Positions 31,259 to 41,614 of a DNA stretch of 64,000 bases are shown in pieces. The notes under the pieces are model-generated. The model saw nothing but the letters and a program-made list of their open reading frames with translations, did no database searches and was not told the origin of the DNA. The stretch comes from Naegleria lovaniensis (lineage: Eukaryota; Heterolobosea; Eutetramitea; Acrasida; Naegleriidae): positions 1 through 64,000 of the forward strand of contig NW_025407883.1 of NCBI RefSeq assembly GCF_003324165.1, written 5' to 3'. Position numbers and translations under genes: made by a program. Within the stretch, counting starts at the first letter, position 1, and every line of letters begins with the position of its first letter.

Positions 31259-32107
31259 TTAATTACCACCAAACTCACGAGCCAATTTGTGTTGAGAGGA
31301 GGCAAAATCGAACAAAGTCTTGGTCATTGGCAATGGACGTCTCAAACTCTTGAATGTTTCGTTCAAGTTGGCACAAGAGGTATCAATTTGAGTTTGGAAA
31401 TTACCCTCCGCCTTAACCAACATCTTGACAATGTTATCAGCAAAGGAATCACCTCCGTCGACAGTCTCTGCGTGCTCCTTTGAAGTGTTCAATTGAACGT
31501 TACCATTCTCATAGTAGTGACAATTGACTTTCATGGAACCAGAAACTTTGACCTTGTCATCGGCAAAACTCACACGATACACACTTCTCCATCTACCACT
31601 CCAAAAGTTCTTATCATTGAATTTGCTGGCAGTAATGCAAATAATTAATTCACCCTTTTGGTCATCTCTTTGTGATGGGAAAACACTCGAGATACCAGAA
31701 AGGTAATGGTCATCCACATACTTTTGAATGGCCTTGACAAGTTTGTCCTTCTTTTGTTTCAACGAGTTGTTGAGAATGTCAGAAGAAGCAGGAGAAACAC
31801 CAGTAACTTGTCCTTTGACGTGATCTACGGTGAGGACCTGATCAGAGACTGGATCAAGATAAGTCTGTGGTGTAACTTCATTGTACTTGGACAAAATCAC
31901 CTTGTAGGTCTGATTAGGGACTTCAACAGGAATCAATTGTTCAACATTGTAAGTACGGAAGATATCAAAGGCTCCAGTGTTTAAAAGTTGATCATTGGCT
32001 ACCAATTCTCTGATATCGTACAAGACGTCTTCAAATTGTCCAGGAGGAGAGCTCAAAAGGAAATGACGAACAATACGAAGAGTTTCATCAGGCGATAATT
32101 GAGACAT
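31259..32107 (-). CDS. F-actin-capping protein subunit alpha (CapZ alpha), 282 aa
   Basis: Full-length match in size (about 280 aa) and motif order to the alpha subunit that, with beta, caps barbed ends of actin filaments. Visible features: N-terminal helices (IVRHFLLSSPPGQFEDVLYD, the family's 'F---SPPGEF-EV--D-R' motif), the central FWSGRWRSVY strand motif, HYYENGNVQLNTSKEH, and the C-terminal helix plus tentacle (LNETFKSLRRPLPMTKTLFD). Single exon. Starts with MSQLSPDE; the leader contains a GAT trinucleotide run. Amoeboid motility and phagocytosis depend on this protein in other organisms. Confidence 0.92.
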   Translation of the reverse strand: MSQLSPDETLRIVRHFLLSSPPGQFEDVLYDIRELVANDQLLNTGAFDIFRTYNVEQLIPVEVPNQTYKVILSKYNEVTPQTYLDPVSDQVLTVDHVKGQVTGVSPASSDILNNSLKQKKDKLVKAIQKYVDDHYLSGISSVFPSQRDDQKGELIICITASKFNDKNFWSGRWRSVYRVSFADDKVKVSGSMKVNCHYYENGNVQLNTSKEHAETVDGGDSFADNIVKMLVKAEGNFQTQIDTSCANLNETFKSLRRPLPMTKTLFDFASSQHKLAREFGGN

Positions 32108-32160
32108 TTTTTAAATGGATGATGATGATTTGATGATGATGATGATGATTTGCAAGAATT
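32108..32160. repeat. GAT/ATG microsatellite in the CapZ alpha leader
   Basis: 32117-32150 is composed largely of GATGAT triplets (ATC on the transcribed strand) immediately 5' of the CapZ alpha start. The rest of the gap to 32475 holds only a short Lys-rich frame on the plus strand (32198-32389) that I do not accept as a gene. Confidence 0.6.
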
Positions 32161-32475
32161 GTACAAAATTGGTAGAGGGTGGTAATATAATAATAATATG
32201 GGTACAAGAAGAAGAGCCTTGAGATCAAAAATATTGGTTATTGATGATGATATCAAGAAGAAGAAGAAGAAAAAGGCCCAGACTGATGATGTGAAAAATT
32301 TTTTGTTGATTTTAAGCGACCACCAATTTCAAGTGTCAAACGAAATAAAAGAAGACTTGTCACTTGGCTTATTGAGGGTGTTTTCTTGATAATAGGCATC
32401 ACTTTTTTGAAACGTGGTCTTTCTCTACTGCTGTATGGAATGGTTGTTGCCCAAAGATTTATGTGTTTTCGTCAT

Positions 32476-33054
32476 TCACTCCCATTGCCATTCCATTTTA
32501 CAATGTGGTATGGAAGCTTCCTCAAATTGGTCTCCCACAATTAAAAATCTTCCTTTCAATCCTTCTTCCTCGAAAATGCATTTTTGATAGAACGGGACAG
32601 CTGAAAGTTGTGCGTGCAAATAGATTTTTGGTTTGTCTTGTTGTTTCACACCCAAATCCAACAATACAAATCTCAATAATTTCCGACCCATACCAAAACC
32701 ACGTAAATTCTTCAATACTGCAAAACGTTCAATTTTCCATGAATTTTCTCCAGTCTTCCGAGCTCTACAAGTTCCTCCAACCTTTGTTTGTATTGATGTG
32801 GAGGAGGAACTTTCTGATGGAGCTTCGGTTTGGTGGACCAATTCAGCAAGATAATATCTCATGAAATTTGTTTGAATATCATCTTGATAAGATGATGAAT
32901 TCAATTGTTCGGAAAACTTGGTATCATTGGCATCAAATTCCAAAGATGAATCAATTTGTTGCTCCTCTACAAAGACTTCTCTCCGAACCGTCATGACTTG
33001 TTGGAAAGCCTCCGTTGTTGTTACGAGTGAAACTCTCACACTATCTGCAGACAT
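32476..33054 (-). CDS. GNAT-family N-acetyltransferase
   Basis: 192 aa from the ATG at 33054 (MSADSVRVSLV); an in-frame ATG at 33105 would add 17 residues. Motif order fits the GCN5-related acetyltransferase fold: an N-terminal VRREVFVEEQ helix as in the ElaA/YjcF-like group, WKIERFAVLKNLRGFGMGRK holding the acetyl-CoA pyrophosphate loop (R-G-x-G-x-G-type), and IYLHAQLSAVPFYQKCIF for the beta5/alpha4 region with the common FY-K motif. A Ser/Gln-rich insertion separates beta strands in the middle. Substrate unknown. Single exon; its start lies close to a GH20 fragment on the other strand. Confidence 0.85.
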   Translation of the reverse strand: MSADSVRVSLVTTTEAFQQVMTVRREVFVEEQQIDSSLEFDANDTKFSEQLNSSSYQDDIQTNFMRYYLAELVHQTEAPSESSSSTSIQTKVGGTCRARKTGENSWKIERFAVLKNLRGFGMGRKLLRFVLLDLGVKQQDKPKIYLHAQLSAVPFYQKCIFEEEGLKGRFLIVGDQFEEASIPHCKMEWQWE

Positions 33055-33149
33055 TTTTTGATCATCTTGTTCAAAATGCAAAGAATTATTATGCAATAGA
33101 AACAATCAAGAAGAAGAAAAACAGAGTCACCAACTTGACAATTTGGTCT

Positions 33150-33401
33150 GAAATGGCCACCAAACAATTATACTCTTATTTCATTGATAGAATTTTCACA
33201 TTCTTAACATCCAAAGGTAAATGTATGACTGGTTGGGATGAAGTGATTATGGACTCTACCAACACGGCCAAGGTCATTATTAATAAATTAGTAGCTCTTC
33301 GTTATGTTAAGGAACAATTGTTTGGTCGGAACCATTCTCAAAAAGCCCTCCGCAAACCAAATCTGTTTAGTAGTGGTTTTAGTCGCTGCGGTAAACGTTG
33401 A
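33150..33401 (+). pseudogene. Beta-hexosaminidase (GH20) fragment
   Basis: The plus frame reads MATKQLYSYFIDRIFTFLTS followed by KGKCMTGWDEVIMDS. This matches the GH20 segment L-x-x-YF-x-R-x-x-x-I/L---GK--IGWDE(I/V) that precedes a substrate-binding tryptophan loop. The catalytic His-x-Gly and DE pair and the rest of the TIM barrel are absent, and the following 40 residues do not resemble GH20. It is thus a short relic, lying just 5' of the GNAT gene on the opposite strand. Confidence 0.6.
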
Positions 33402-33909
33402 AACAAAGAAAATGTTCGAATACCTTACTTCTGCAAAGCTCAGAAATGTAAGGGAATTGATATCTCCTTGATCACTACCTCATACAATCATAGTACACAC
33501 CAAATACCACAGAACAAGGTCTACCGTGCCACGGATTGAATAGGTGAAGGAACATTACGCAGAAATCAAAACATGGGCAGTCCATGCGTACTGGATCAAA
33601 CTTCAAAACAACTAAGCGTAGTAACTTTGGAAGTAAACAAACCGACACAAAGAAAATAGCAGTCCATATACTCTGAGATGTACAACGAAACGTTGTTGAG
33701 GACGAAGAGGAAGAACAAGGTAATACTAAATAACTTTTGGGATGTTCATAATAAAAATTTGGGATTGAGATAGAAAACTTTTGAAACAACACCGTTTCGT
33801 TTGGGGCATCCCAATTCCCATGTCCTCATTCAATTTCATTAAGGAGAACCGATCTCAAAAATCCGTTCCAGAATAACCAATAATTGAGCACAGTATCTCC
33901 CTCATGTAA
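33402..33909. other. Intergenic, no gene seen
   Basis: About 500 bp following the GH20 relic. A minus frame (33475-33792) is open for 105 codons but has a composition unlike the neighbouring genes and no recognised motif; I do not call it. Confidence 0.5.
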
Positions 33910-34386
33910 TCACACAACATTCTGTTGGTATGATGATGTAGAAGGATGTTTTTTCATCCATTTGTTAATATCTGCTTGCCCACAATGTTGTAGAATTTGA
34001 TAAAGAATTTTAGTGCCATATTTCTCGCTGCATTGCTTCATATCGCTCAACACGAACTCGACCCACTCAACTTTGCTCCTACCACATTTTAATCGTTCAA
34101 TATTGAAAGTAGTTACATCAATAGTTGGTGAAACACCACAATTTTCCATACATTCTATTATGGAATCAGAGTCGAACATTTCTATAACTCTCTTTTCGGA
34201 GCACAAACGATTCATCACTCTCTCCAACACAGCAGGCTGAATGTAATACGGATCATCATCCAAAGAAATATGAGAAGTGTTGTTGGTTTCTGTGGATATG
34301 GGTTTTGTTTCTTCGCAGTTCGTTGTGTTGCGCGTAAATGGCTTGTGGTCTTTGTTGATAAAATTGCTGGTGAGCAAGACGGGCAT
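33910..34386 (-). CDS. Hypothetical protein, 158 aa
   Basis: Not recognised. The first 50 residues are Thr/Asn-rich and look disordered. The rest looks like a compact alpha-helical domain with several Cys (RVMNRLCSEKRVIEMFDSDS, ECMENCGVSP, IERLKCGRSKVEWVEFVLSD, LYQILQHCGQADINKWMKKH). No signal peptide or membrane segment. It lies between a GH20 relic and a LINE fragment, so it may be a recent arrival or a survivor in a rearranged patch. Codon use is like that of the surrounding genes. Confidence 0.5.
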   Translation of the reverse strand: MPVLLTSNFINKDHKPFTRNTTNCEETKPISTETNNTSHISLDDDPYYIQPAVLERVMNRLCSEKRVIEMFDSDSIIECMENCGVSPTIDVTTFNIERLKCGRSKVEWVEFVLSDMKQCSEKYGTKILYQILQHCGQADINKWMKKHPSTSSYQQNVV

Positions 34387-34420
34387 TTTTTTCTAACCTC
34401 TTAAGATCAGATCACAGATT

Positions 34421-35394
34421 TAAAACTCCTAAAGCCCACAAAAAAGAACGAGAAATTGCAATATGGACCGATGGATCAAGATCCAAAGATGGAACTGGAA
34501 TAGGAATCCTTATTCAATCAAGTAATGCAACAACATGCCATAAACACAAATTGGATCCTAGGTATACCCACAACATGGCAGAATTAAGTGCAGTGGTCAC
34601 TTCGTTGAAGTTGATCCCTTCATCTAGCTCAGTGACGATTAAGACGGACAGTGAAATTGCTCAAAAGATTTTCACAAACAACAACTATCGAGGACAATTC
34701 ATTCAACTCAAAAGAGAATATGAGGCAACAATACAAGACAAAAAACTTAAAGTTACCATTGAATGGGTAAAAGGACATGATAAATGTCAGGAAAACAACT
34801 TCGTTGACAAACTGGCAAAAAACTCAAGTACCAAAGGCAAATTTCTGGATCCAAAGAACCTATTCACACAAGAACAACTTCTCATCATTAAGGACTCATT
34901 ATGGATCCCCAACCCTTGTAGAATAATTAGAAATAATTGGCTATCACAGGTATCGGAAAATAGTCAAGTGACAAACATAGTGAGCGATACTACTTTTCGT
35001 TATATTGAAGGAATCAACACCACATCACAAATACTCGATATGGAGAAACCTTAATTTCTGCCATGTTCGGAGCTTCAAACAACATATATGCCCAGAATGC
35101 AATGTTCCTCTATCTCTTGAACACTTAATTCTCCAGTGTCCACTTCTCCAGTTTCAGCGAAAATGGGCAATTGATAACATCAAAAAGCATACCAATCGAG
35201 ATCCAATTTTAGTGTCAACAGAATCAGATCACCTCAACAACTACAAGTTTTACCTCAATTACAAAGGAAGTCTTCAACACAACACTACCATGGACTCCAT
35301 TAGCCTCTTCCACAGAGAATGGTTTAATATCCAGAGTACACTATCGTTACTAGCTGGACATGCACATACTCATTACTGGAAGATTGTACAATAA
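34421..35394 (+). mobile_element. RNase H plus zinc-finger 3' end of a non-LTR retrotransposon
   Basis: The first part encodes an RNase HI domain: AIWTDGSRSKDGTGIGILIQ, HNMAELSAVVTSLKLI (Glu), VTIKTDSEIAQKIF (Asp) and EWVKGHDKCQENNFVDKLAK (His, Asp). After an interruption of the frame comes ICPECNVPLSLEHLILQCPL, the C-x2-C-x7/8-H-x4-C zinc finger that closes many LINE ORF2 proteins. The end (HTHYWKIVQ, 35394) probably coincides with the end of ORF2; about 40 bases on there is no clear poly-A tail. Reverse transcriptase is missing on the 5' side, where the element abuts the hypothetical gene at 34386. This is a classic 5'-truncated LINE copy of a family different from the one at 1.3 kb. Confidence 0.75.
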
Positions 35395-35880
35395 TCTCAC
35401 TTACTCCGTGCCACTGGCGCAAAGTCTAATAAATATCAAATTTTTTTCTAACGTTGTTGGATGATCTGAGATATTCAATCGATCTCGGTGCTTAACTTCT
35501 TATTTATGCTTTTTTGATATACAAGTATTCAGAAACATTTTATCTAAACTATTGAAGCAGCTGCTGGCTTCAAAGTTGAGCAATAGAATTTATTTATCCA
35601 GGAATTTTGAATCTGATAACAGAAGGTAATGCAAAAGTTAAGAAATAGTTTTGGGAAACAATTTACCAGAATTCTTACCATTCTCTACTTCCTTCATTGC
35701 ATGATGTGGTTGTCAATGAGCATTCATCTATAACTTTTCGTATCGCTTCCAAAATATTCAACTCCTCTTCTTCAACTCAATCCCTAAATATGGATTTTCT
35801 TAATCCCATGATGGAGAGAGCATGATACCTACTGTAAATTTTTCAAAAAACATTCAAGCCGTTTTTCCAAGCGCCAAAAA
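35395..35880. other. Intergenic, no gene seen
   Basis: About 490 bp between the LINE fragment and the next gene; AT-rich, no ORF, no recognised RNA or repeat. Confidence 0.6.
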
Positions 35881-38800
35881 ATGAAGCCTCCAATAACTGC
35901 TGTTGAAATTCCCTCAATCAATCATTTAATGTCGGAAACGAGGATGACCCCAACATCAGTGAATCATAATAACACAACAACACCGGGATCGTCCTCTTCC
36001 GATGCAATAAGCACTACAACAGGTCGGAGTGATAGTTTTGGACAAGGACAACTGCATCAACAAGAGAGGCGTTCGGAGGTCTCTGTAGGAGAGGAGGACT
36101 CTATTAGAAGCAATCATAATCCGAAAGGAGGCCTTTCACGAAATTTAACCACGCAGGGAGGTGAGAGAGATGTTGATTCCATGCGAGCTCTTCAAAATAG
36201 ACGAAAAAGTACTGGGACTAATGATTTGTCAACCTTGAAACAACATGGAAATAGTAGATCTAGCTATGAAAATGACACCTCCAATGAGGTTAACAGGTAC
36301 ATGGGAAAGAGGGATATGAGAAGGTCAAATATTCCTCTGCCAATTAATTTTAAAGAAGTTGATAGAAAATGGAAGTGTGTCGAGGACAAACATTCTACAA
36401 TTTCGAAAGTATATGAAGTAGAGGGAGTTTCTACGACGCTTCATGCACTGCAGCAACAACTTGATTGGGGTGATGCCGAAAAAACCAATGCTCCAATACC
36501 CTTAAAAACAAGACATAGGTATGTGATGCCATAATTGAAAAAGGAAAAAACACACATTTACAACAACCATTAATCGTATTTCAATACTCACCATTCAGAT
36601 TTTGGAAAGATCTTAGTCACTTGGACGATTGTAATACTCGATTTGTGCTGATCGAAAAGAATTCAGTTCGCGCAGAAAAACACAAGAAAGATTTACGAAA
36701 GGAGGAAGAGCAACAGATAGCAGTTGGATATCGTTTCAGAATGTTTGGAAAAGCCAAAGTTCCTTCACGTATTCCATCAACGAATATGGAGAGTGTTAGC
36801 TCAGAATCAAACCCTCCAAACAATTTACTTCAGGTTTCACGTAATGGAATGCTGAAAAGAAAACCATCAGAGCGAGTGTTCAAGCCTATTGAAGAGGCAC
36901 CAAAAACTGAAGCTATAGTGGACATGCCATTCGATATATGTTTAAGTGATTATTTAAAATTTGTACGAGAAAAACAGCCTTCAGATGCTTCACCTCAAAC
37001 AGAGAGATCCAATGCTCCCTCACCAAGATTATCTTCCACTTCAAACACGAACAATATTTTCCTTAATGACATTACACCCAGGGGAGGTTCTCTTCTAACA
37101 AAACGAAAAACAGAAAACAAGTCAAAGGAGATGAAAGAGGAATATACGAAAAATCCCAACTTGTTCGAAATGTTGCTGAAGCTTGACAAAAAATCAAGAG
37201 ATCAAATCGATAGAGACTTTTTACGAAAGCAAAAAGAATTGCCCATGAAGAAACAAAGATCCTCTTCCATTATTTCTGATAACATCATTTGCAATATTCC
37301 TTCAGTGTTTCAAAGCTTGTCAACATTTGGAAAGCTAATACCGAAAGACGCTTCCCTTAATGAATCATTTCAAGTCTCAACTCCAGATGAAGAAGTGGTG
37401 AAAAGGAAACGATTATCGATTCGGAACATGTCCAAGAAATCAATTTTGCCAACGAGGGGTATTGACCCCTCGAATCCCTTATTTTATATTTTCAGAGTAA
37501 GTATTGATCATTACTGCTGATAAAATTGACATTTTCCAAGTTGAGATTGTTGAACTATTCCAATTCTGAGTTCAAGCTTCTCAAAACAAAATTCAATATT
37601 ACCATCTCTCAATTACGATCTCACCATTTTATTGATATTGATACCTTTAACACTAATTTATTTGTTACCTTGTACAATCAATCTGTAGGTATTTTTTTTC
37701 AATTATTTTTTTGAATATTGAAATTCTTTAAGGTGAATGAAAACGGATATATCATTCCAGAATACGATGATGAGGAATATATTTTTTCATGTTCTGAAAG
37801 TTTACCATGGTTAAACGAAAGTACTGTAAACAGCTTGTTGGATCAGCATTTAAGGCTTACCATTCAGCGATGCCAAGATAACAATCCTTTGTTTGATTGC
37901 GTTATTTCATTTTCAGTTAAGGAGAGGCTTTTCGTTGTGTCACATCACCTTGATAACGCACCTCTCCCCAGACACAATTCTGAAAAGGAACATACTTCAA
38001 GGAAAGTCAAATATGAATTTTTAAGGAAAGACAAGCACCAAAGAGCACTGAATCCAGATTCACATACTGTCATGAACAAAAAAACTTCAGACCGCAAGTT
38101 TATATTTGTCACATTTGGTGAAAAGGAACATCCATCCACCAATCGATTTGATTTAAACTTCCCACCAACGTTGAATTTGGTTGTGAATGGCATGGGTCCT
38201 TTGAAACATCGATCAGAACTGAGTATGGACAGTTCGGACATTTTTGCTCATAGAAAGCAGCAGCATGCAATGAATAATTCCACTGTGGAGATTGATGAAG
38301 AAGACACAGAATTACGGAACTTGGATGGATGGGATCCAACGACAGATAACGAGCATGAGGTCCATGTCGAATTCGAAGAAGGTCATACTTCTCATTCACC
38401 AGAAAACGAGGAAGCGGAACAGGTGAGAAACGAAACCACACTCGAAAGCATGAATGCCACAGCGATGAACGACGAATCTTCATCGAAAATGTCGCATATC
38501 AACAACTCTAAGCCACTCAAACGATATTTTGACTTCTCACAACATCGCACACAAGAGGCGAGCGCTAATACTACTTCGTTATTGGTACAGCCTCAACATC
38601 CCTTAATTCCAGTTATTACCCAACCAATTACTTTCTATTCTCAAGACACAAATCAAACCATTCTCGTTACCTCAACCAAAGAAAAGAATGCCAATATAAC
38701 CAAAATTCAAAAGAGAATGCCACACACTTCGAAAGCGGTTATTGATTGCCATGAACCAAAACCACTAGCAGAACTTTACCATTCCTCGTTGGACAATTCC

Positions 38801-38965
38801 CAGAAACTACTCTCTGAACACAAACACATATTTGTTCAACAGCAAAAGAGTGGAGCGTTAGGTATGATAGATATGAACATGTTTGAGGAAATTAGAAAAG
38901 ATGCGCCTTCCACAGATGCAATAATGATAGGAGACAGGAAGCTTTCCGTTGCCTTAGAACAATAA
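35881..38965 (+). CDS. Unknown Ser/Asn-rich protein, four exons, 970 aa
   Basis: Proposed exons 35881-36518, 36599-37496, 37541-37684 and 37733-38965 (2913 nt, exact multiple of three). Introns are 80, 44 and 48 bp, all GT-AG. Joining exon 1 to 2 gives THRFWKDLSHLDDCNTRFVL and exon 3 to 4 gives YNQSVNENGYIIPEYDD, both smooth. Residues 1-160 are low complexity. A charged helical part follows (EKHKKDLRKEEEQQIAVGYR). Two compact segments surround exon 3 (LRLLNYSNSEFKLLKTKFNI; LPWLNESTVNSLLDQHLRLT), and the C-terminal 250 residues are again Ser/Thr/His-rich. No family recognised. Ends 48 bp from the convergent JmjC gene. Confidence 0.7.
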
Positions 38966-39013
38966 AATCTCAACAAGCTTCACAACAATGATAATTTACT
39001 GAAGTCACAATTG

Positions 39014-41017
39014 TTAGTTTTCACTCGATACAGAGAGTGACTGCAGTAATTTTTCAAATTTTTCGTGAAGCTGGCCTAAACCTTCGACGCTCAACCTCTC
39101 AATGATGTGGCACTTGGTGGCAAAGGTCTTATCTTCCTTGGCTCGTTTGATCGCACAACGTAAACAATAATGATTCTCCTTCTTCTTTTCCTTCATTGTT
39201 ACTGCACTAATATAGCAGTCCGAGTTGCATTCACAACACCGAATATTATTATCTTTCTGGGAGCATGTCCTCAGTTTTTCAATGTTTCTGTTCGAAATGC
39301 ATGGCATTTGACGTGCTGCTTTTTCAGAAATCAGTTGAAGTAGCTCGCTTCTCAACTCGTTCTCACTGTTAGAAATGTTCTCTAGCTCCTCTTTCATGAA
39401 TCTACATGTTGCATCGAAGAATTTAGATGAACCTTTTTGTCTCTTTCCTGAAAGTATGGAAGTAGCTGCCGAAATGATTAATTGCTCTGATGGAAATGTA
39501 GTTGGTCTTTTGCACTCGTAATACTTGCTCATAGCTAATCTATTGTATTGAAGCCATGAACACGATGTAAAATTCACTGATTCTGCAATGTTGAATCCTT
39601 GATTGAACCCAGCATGATAAGCTCTTGGGAAAGTCACCACTATGGTACCTGGTTCGTGGTGCAATTTGTAGACAGGTACGCCCTCTCTTGCGAGAATAGC
39701 TGGAGAGATCTGGGTCACAAGCATGTGTAAAATGGCTGGTTGTCCATCAATCAAGTGAGGAAACAATTTACGGAAAACTTGCTCGAATTTGTCAGCTCCA
39801 CACGCAGGGATTCCATACCATTGCTTTCCAGCTCCGTGATGAATGAAATTTAAGGCAAACATAAAGTGGTCTTCAACGTGCCAGCAGAATGAGCTGAACA
39901 GCATGCCGATATACAGCATTGGAATGTTCACTCCTGGAATGTCAATGTTGAGGAATGAAAGTAACGAATCAGGAAGCTTGGGAAGTAAGTTAGCATCCCA
40001 GCCACACTTCCAGCTTGATGGAAAGAATGACTTGTGCTCGGACACTGGTAAATCATTTCCGTACTGTACTTGAACTTGCTCTTCTGGGTGATGAACAATT
40101 CTCCAATATTCACGTTCAATGTCATCCGCTGTAATGTTGTTAATGTCTTCCAAATAATTTACTCCTTCCACTTTTTTGAGACCTCCATTTTTAGCAAGCT
40201 TCTTTTTTTCTTTCTGTGGTAAGGCGACACTTGTACCCTGCTCAATTCGTTCCGTGAAATAATCTCTGTAGAATTTATCTGCCATTTCCTTATACTTTTT
40301 CAATGAAATTGGTTTCTTTGTTCTTTCAAATCCAAACATATCATCCCTAGCACCAGAATTGCTTTCCGAATCATTGCTTGAAGAGGCTGATGTTGTTGGC
40401 TCAGTCTTTATGTGTGACGTGGGACTGTTCTTCAGTCTCTTTTCAAGAGTTTCAGAGTTTGGAAAGAGTTCTTCTAATTTTCGTTTCAAGCTTTGAGTTG
40501 TTTCATCAGATGTATCGTGCGATGATGAAGACTCTGTGGTGTTGTCATTATTATTATTTGAAGGAAACTCTCCATTTCTGATCATCATTTCAAATTTTCG
40601 TTTTTGTTCAATATTTCTAAATTGAAGCTGATTAATATTTTGGAGTTTGCATATGAATTTAAATGCACTTGCACTCACTTCTAGATCAGCAAAGTCTTCT
40701 GCTGGCTCTAGCTTGTATTTCTCTGGAGGTACAATCTTGACAATTCCGTACTTTTCTCCAATGTGTCTGATGGATTCAACATATTCAATAGGCTTCACAA
40801 ATTCCTCTTCGGTTGGATATAAAGTTGCAGCAAATGGTATATCACTCATATCTGCAGGGTTCCACTGGCCATGTGGTTGTTGGTAATTTACCGACGAAGA
40901 TGATGCGGAAGGCTCGGTAGTTTGATGATTGTATTTTGAAGAAGAGGTAACAGGAGTGGTAGCAACCGTAGTATAGGTTGTACTTGGTGATTGGGAAACC
41001 ATCATCATCATTTTCAA
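39014..41017 (-). CDS. JmjN/JmjC histone lysine demethylase, KDM5/plant-JMJ14-like, 667 aa
   Basis: Fe(II)/2-oxoglutarate-dependent histone demethylase, predicted nuclear. JmjN lies at about residues 57-100 (IPFAATLYPTEEEFVKPIEY). JmjC is at about 330-490, with Fe ligands in WHVEDHFMFALNFIHHGAGK (His, Glu) and FPRAYHAGFNQGFNIAESVN (second His), plus KQWYGIP. A C5HC2 zinc finger lies at about 590-640 (RCCECNSDCYISAV, HYCLRCAIKRAK). JmjN-JmjC-C5HC2 without ARID, PHD or PLU-1 regions matches the plant JMJ14/15/18 group and the KDM5 core, suggesting activity on H3K4 methyl marks. The N-terminus has several Met and is Thr/Ser-rich; the real start could be any of the first Met codons. Single exon. 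Confidence 0.88.
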   Translation of the reverse strand: MKMMMMVSQSPSTTYTTVATTPVTSSSKYNHQTTEPSASSSSVNYQQPHGQWNPADMSDIPFAATLYPTEEEFVKPIEYVESIRHIGEKYGIVKIVPPEKYKLEPAEDFADLEVSASAFKFICKLQNINQLQFRNIEQKRKFEMMIRNGEFPSNNNNDNTTESSSSHDTSDETTQSLKRKLEELFPNSETLEKRLKNSPTSHIKTEPTTSASSSNDSESNSGARDDMFGFERTKKPISLKKYKEMADKFYRDYFTERIEQGTSVALPQKEKKKLAKNGGLKKVEGVNYLEDINNITADDIEREYWRIVHHPEEQVQVQYGNDLPVSEHKSFFPSSWKCGWDANLLPKLPDSLLSFLNIDIPGVNIPMLYIGMLFSSFCWHVEDHFMFALNFIHHGAGKQWYGIPACGADKFEQVFRKLFPHLIDGQPAILHMLVTQISPAILAREGVPVYKLHHEPGTIVVTFPRAYHAGFNQGFNIAESVNFTSCSWLQYNRLAMSKYYECKRPTTFPSEQLIISAATSILSGKRQKGSSKFFDATCRFMKEELENISNSENELRSELLQLISEKAARQMPCISNRNIEKLRTCSQKDNNIRCCECNSDCYISAVTMKEKKKENHYCLRCAIKRAKEDKTFATKCHIIERLSVEGLGQLHEKFEKLLQSLSVSSEN

Positions 41018-41130
41018 AAAAGCAAGTGAGAGATTTCGTTAGAGATTGTATGTTACAAATATTCGTTAGGAAATTATTGGTACTATTAATGAAAAAACCA
41101 AATATACTAGTGATGAGGATGATTTGCTGT

Positions 41131-41391
41131 TCAGAGATAAGAATGATGATGCAAAGCACCCAAGAAAATGAGTATCAAACGAAAAGATGATATTACGTGA
41201 TGAAAGTGCTTTGAATTTTTTTCCTGCTTTGGAAATTTTTCATTCTCTGGCCATCGAATGAAACCCTTGTGCATACGGTCATCAGCTGCTGATGGATTCC
41301 ATTGACGAATAATGGTGATTGGATTTCGGAGAAGGATAAGAGGAATTTGGCGAATTGTAACTCTAAAGTTCGTGTAAAAACCTTTACCCAT
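41131..41391 (-). CDS. Possible small basic protein, 86 aa
   Basis: ORF starting MGKGFYTNFRVTIRQIPLIL with a basic amphipathic N-terminus and NPSAADDRMHKGFIRWPENE in the middle. The composition resembles a small mitochondrial protein, but no family is recognised. It sits between the divergent JmjC and kinase genes, in a 600-bp gap that otherwise holds only promoters. The C-terminal 25 residues look less protein-like, so a splice site near 41200 is possible. Confidence 0.3.
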   Translation of the reverse strand: MGKGFYTNFRVTIRQIPLILLRNPITIIRQWNPSAADDRMHKGFIRWPENEKFPKQEKNSKHFHHVISSFRLILIFLGALHHHSYL

Positions 41392-41614
41392 ACGAACTCA
41401 TGATCAGATTTGTTTCATCCAAAATAATGATAATGTTTTCAAATAATAATGATAATGTTTTCACTTCAAGGAGCCGATGTGTGAGTGAAAAGAAGAAGAA
41501 CGTGATGGTGAAATCATCATCCTCTCACTGGCTCGGTGATGATTGTTTTCATGTTTTTTGTTTGTTTTGGTCCAACAAAATCAAAGGCGCCAAGAATCTT
41601 TAAAAAAACAAAAA

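Noticed and set aside
32117-32150. GAT repeat as a CRISPR-like or regulatory array
   Set aside because: Simple trinucleotide slippage without spacers.
32198-32389. 63-codon plus frame with a poly-Lys run
   Set aside because: Lysine run comes from a GAA/AAG microsatellite in the intergenic gap.
33475-33792. 105-codon minus frame
   Set aside because: Composition unlike local genes, no motif, no partner exon found.
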